Under the pieces are notes generated by a model, which did no database searches, was not told where the DNA came from, and worked only from the letters and a program-made list of their open reading frames with translations. The translations under genes were made by a program, and so were the position numbers. 64,000 nucleotides of DNA from JAHECE01 sp963780675 (GTDB taxonomy: Bacteria; Actinomycetota; Actinomycetes; Actinomycetales; JAHECE01): contig CAWACR010000006.1 of assembly GCA_963780675.1 (NCBI GenBank), forward strand, positions 44,480-108,479. Reading direction: 5' to 3'. This document shows positions 61,300 through 64,000 of the stretch, in pieces (position 1 is the first letter of the stretch; each line of letters begins with the position of its first letter).

Positions 61300-64000
61300 C
61301 CGGACGCCGCCGTCGAGCGTCGGGTCAAAGCCGAACACTGTCAGCATGACCGGGGCGCCAAGAGGCGCGTTGAGGCCCGTCAGGGTCGGGGTGAGAGCCG
61401 CGCCTTGCAGGACCATGGTCGACGCCGACAGCGCGGCGATCGTCCACGGCCCGGCGATTCCGGAGACCCAGACCTTCATGCCCACCGTGAAGCCGTCGGC
61501 GAGGAACGAGCCGGCGTAGCGGGTCAGGGTGCTGGTCGGCAGACCCGCGCCGACCGCGGGCTGGACGCTGATGTTCATCGACGTCGTGGCCTGCGCCTTG
61601 CGGGGTTCGGCGACGTGGATCGTCCGCTCGCCCGAGGCCGGCGCGCCGCCGGAGAGCAACAGGATCGCGCCGATGCCGCAGGTGCTGAAGCCGGTTTCGC
61701 CAGGAGGCGGCGGCGGGCAGGTGTGGTTCGCGAAGCCCAGCACCGTCCGGGTGACCGACTCGCCATCGAGTTGAACGACCTGGCCGATCCGGAAGCCGTC
61801 GTCGTACCAGGCCAGGCCGTCGCCGCGGGTGAGGCTGCCGGAGCCACCGGCCATCTGGCCGGTGATCCGCAGCAGGCTGTTGCCGCCGCCGTGCACCACG
61901 GTGAGCCCGCCGTGCGGTCCGGGGACGGTGATCGCGCGGGTGCCCGCAGCGAGCGCGGAGCCCTCGAGGGTGAGCACGAGCGCGGTCACGCCGACGACCC
62001 GCCAGTAGCCGGACTGGCCGGCGACCATGACCATCTGGCCGACCACGAAGCCGTCGGTTTCCCAGCTTCCCGAGCCCGGGTGACCGTCCCACCGGAGGCG
62101 GTCGGGGCCGCGGTCCCGGTGCCGACCACGTCGGGGTCGGTGGCGGTGACCTGCTGCACGCCGCCCGGGACTCCGGTGAGTGCCGCGCCGCTGACGTCCA
62201 TGATCAGGCCGTCGGGCGAGAAGCCGGTGACGATCCGCGTGCCCACACCCGGGATGGTGACGAGCTGCCCGACCAGGAAGCCCAGTTCCTTCCAGGTCAC
62301 CGGTCCGGTGCGGGTGATCGCGTTGCCGCTGTAGGCGAAGACTCCGGTGGCACTGACGGCCGGCGCCGGGTCGAGGGTGCCCTGGATGTCGAGGGTGTCG
62401 TTGCCGACGCCGAGCAGCACGTTCAGCACCTCGATCGTGCTCTGGCCGCCGTCGGTGACGAACTGGGTCCCGTCGAAGGCGATCGCGCCGAAGCTGATCC
62501 CGCCGGGGAAGCAGGCCGGCTCGCCGAACGGGTTGCTGCCGATGAAGCACAGTTCCTTGGCCATGCCGAACCCGGTGAGCGTGGTCGAGGTCATCACGCC
62601 GGCGACGTCGGCCTGGCTGGAGTCGTTGAAGATGTTGAGCACGTCGATCTGGCGCGACTCGGGAGCCTGCGCGGCGATCGCGAACAGCGGGCCGTCCAAC
62701 TCGCCCGGCAACTTGACGCCGTTGCGCAGCGACCGGTCGGCGCCGGTGACGCCGCCCTCGGCGGCCAGCGGGCCGCGCAGGCGGGACAGCAGGTGCTTGG
62801 AAGCCGGGAAGGTCTTGGCGCCCTCGCGGACCAGCGGCAGCGCGAACAGCGGGTCGGCCTTGAGGACCACGGCCTGGTGCAGGTACCAGTTGGTCGGGGT
62901 GAAGGTGGCCACCGCGGCCAGCCTGTTCACCGTCACCTGAGTGGCGCCCAGCCACCAGGCCGGGGTGACGCCCTCGGCGGTGAACTGCAGGGTCTCGTCC
63001 TTGAGGGTGTTCGTGCCGCGGATGACCGCGATCTTGAGGTCGACGAACTGCAGCGGGTTGGCCTCGTTGATCACCCGGACCCGCTGGCCCTCCAGGAAAC
63101 CGTCGGCCAGCCAGGACGAGCCGTCGGTGCGGGTGATCCGCCGTCCGCCGAGGTCGGACGGGTCCGCCGGCTCGGGGTCGGCCGCGGTGGTGACGCCACC
63201 CGTCCACAGGCCGATCCGGGTCAGCCGGCTGATGGTCACGTCGCTGTTCGCGGCGGGCGCCGGCAGGGCGGCGCCGTCCAGGGTCATCGCGAGGCCGTCG
63301 AGCGTCATCGCGAGGATGTGGCGGTCGTAGGACGCGGCGTTGATCGCGATCCGGATGAACTGCCCGACCCGGAAGCCCTCCTCGACGAACGAGCCGAGGT
63401 CGTCACCGTTGGCCCGGGTGACGGTGGTGCCGGTGACGGTGGCCTTGCCCTGGAACAGCCGGCTCGGGACGTACCCCCCGATGGTGGTCAGCACGACCGG
63501 GACTCCGTTGATCGACACCACGTCGGTCAGCCCGTCAGTGAGGATGGCGACCACGACTGTGCCGTCGGGGCGCTTGGTCAGCCGGATGGTGTACGAATCC
63601 TGGCTGGCCGGCAGCGTCGACTCGTCGATCCCGGTGGCCGGGTCGTCGTCGATCACGATCGTGCTGCCGCCGGACTCGATGGTGACCAGGTCCGGGGTCT
63701 CGTCGTCGATGACCTCGACGTCGAGCAGGCCGGTGCCCGAGCGCAGGTTCGGGATCCGATAGGACGACGTCGGGCCGCAACTGGCAGACGCGCAGCCGAA
63801 GCCGACGACCGCGATCTGCGGGTCCTCGCGGCGGAAGTCGTCACGCGCCTTGACCAGCAGCCGGACCGCGTCGTCCCAGTTCCCGGCCGGCCCGCCGGTG
63901 AAGCTGATGGTCTGGGCGACGGCGTCCCACCGCGGGTCGGCGGAGAACAGGCTGATCGCTTCGGCGCTGTCGACGTCGAGGTTCAGCGAGATCACCACGG
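61300..64000 (-). other. N-terminal part of the RTX protein: six DGF-x-V-G-Q modules
   Basis: Long beta-rich part carrying six copies of a roughly 50-residue module with the core G-S-[FW]-x-x-[DE]-G-F-x-x-G-Q. The cores map near 63,385, 63,105, 62,280, 62,040, 61,790 and 61,495. The cores are E-E-G-F-R-V-G-Q, A-D-G-F-L-E-G-Q, K-E-L-G-F-L-V-G-Q, T-D-G-F-V-V-G-Q, Y-D-D-G-F-R-I-G-Q and A-D-G-F-T-V-G-M. Each is followed after 20-40 residues by a strand ending L-x-G-A-A-L or similar. Between modules 2 and 3 lies a unique segment of about 250 residues. One frame change occurs near 62,090. Confidence 0.65.

Larger units (their letters stand above)
55706..64000 (-). pseudogene. giant RTX / matrixin surface protein, broken by frame changes (5' end outside window)
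   Basis: One protein-coding unit of over 2,700 residues, running off the right edge. From N- to C-terminus it has a beta-rich region with repeated DGF-x-V-G-Q modules (64,000 to about 61,300), RTX-type calcium-binding repeats (about 61,000 to 57,600), two lectin-like beta-sandwich domains (57,590 to 56,550), a matrixin-type metalloprotease motif near 56,210 and a C-terminal membrane helix with a basic tail. Reading frames change about ten times, mostly between 62,090 and 59,780, and once near 57,510. Stretches 63,998-62,090, 59,780-57,510 and 57,500-55,706 are each clean. Stop TAA at 55706-55708. The protein is likely cell-surface bound. Whether the breaks are real is open. Confidence 0.75.

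Noticed and set aside
55706..62100. Programmed ribosomal frameshifting in the RTX gene
   Set aside because: About ten changes in both directions without slippery heptamers or consistent signals do not fit programmed recoding.

Overview
This window comes from a very GC-rich actinobacterium, most likely a Micrococcales member of the Cellulomonadaceae kind. This is an inference from strong G/C third-position bias, many GTG starts, chains of 4-base start/stop overlaps, a PknG/GlnX/GlnH signalling set, a DUF222-HNH protein, a GlnRS and a fasciclin lipoprotein. No rRNA, tRNA, phage, insertion sequence or CRISPR array was seen.

Layout. 1-4,964 (minus): two ABC-2 exporters, each an ATPase plus a large permease, in one operon; the last permease runs off the window. 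5,132-7,317 (minus): a membrane protein built from two copies of the same unit, coupled by GTGA to an isoprenylcysteine-methyltransferase-like enzyme, in visibly AT-richer DNA. 7,800-15,077: a compact lipid/glycolipid-type biosynthetic locus (KAS III-like condensing enzyme, metallo-beta-lactamase-fold hydrolase and adenylate-forming enzyme on plus; NAD-dependent epimerase/reductase, GT21-like glycosyltransferase, alpha/beta hydrolase and MGT glycosyltransferase on minus). 15,116-21,928: housekeeping and hydrolytic genes (GlnRS, hydrolase-OsmC fusion, PPK2, two esterase/hydrolases).

21,925-34,072 (minus) is a ten-gene operon. It contains the mycobacterial-type amino-acid sensing trio GlnX-GlnH-PknG. 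Around it sit a TelA-like protein, an XpaC-like protein, a CbbX-type AAA+ ATPase, an uncharacterised helical protein, a PP2C phosphatase, a VWA protein and an FHA protein. Eight of its nine junctions overlap or lie within 8 bases. Kinase, phosphatase and FHA protein all carry N-terminal zinc-ribbon modules. This is the most system-like region of the window: a sensor, a kinase, its likely opposing phosphatase and a phospho-reader in a single transcript.

34,200-41,208: GH13 glycosidase, fasciclin lipoprotein, nitronate monooxygenase, J-domain membrane protein, HAD phosphatase, and a PadR regulator with two small paralogous Cys/His proteins sharing an NPEA motif. 41,307-49,073: DUF222-HNH protein, HNH lipoprotein, a phosphodiester-glycosidase protein with a pentapeptide-repeat region, a GT2-GtrA protein, hydrolase, an internally deleted CapA-like protein and an MFS transporter. 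49,167-53,871: a homodimeric-type pyruvate:ferredoxin oxidoreductase followed by a dihydroorotate-dehydrogenase-like protein.

54,036-64,000: two surface-protein genes full of frame changes, a beta-helix lipoprotein (plus) and a giant RTX / twin-lectin-like / matrixin protein with a C-terminal membrane anchor (minus, its 5' end outside the window). Each reading frame resumes after small indels without loss of domain sequence. That suggests sequencing or assembly error in this stretch at least as much as real gene decay; the rest of the window has no such breaks.
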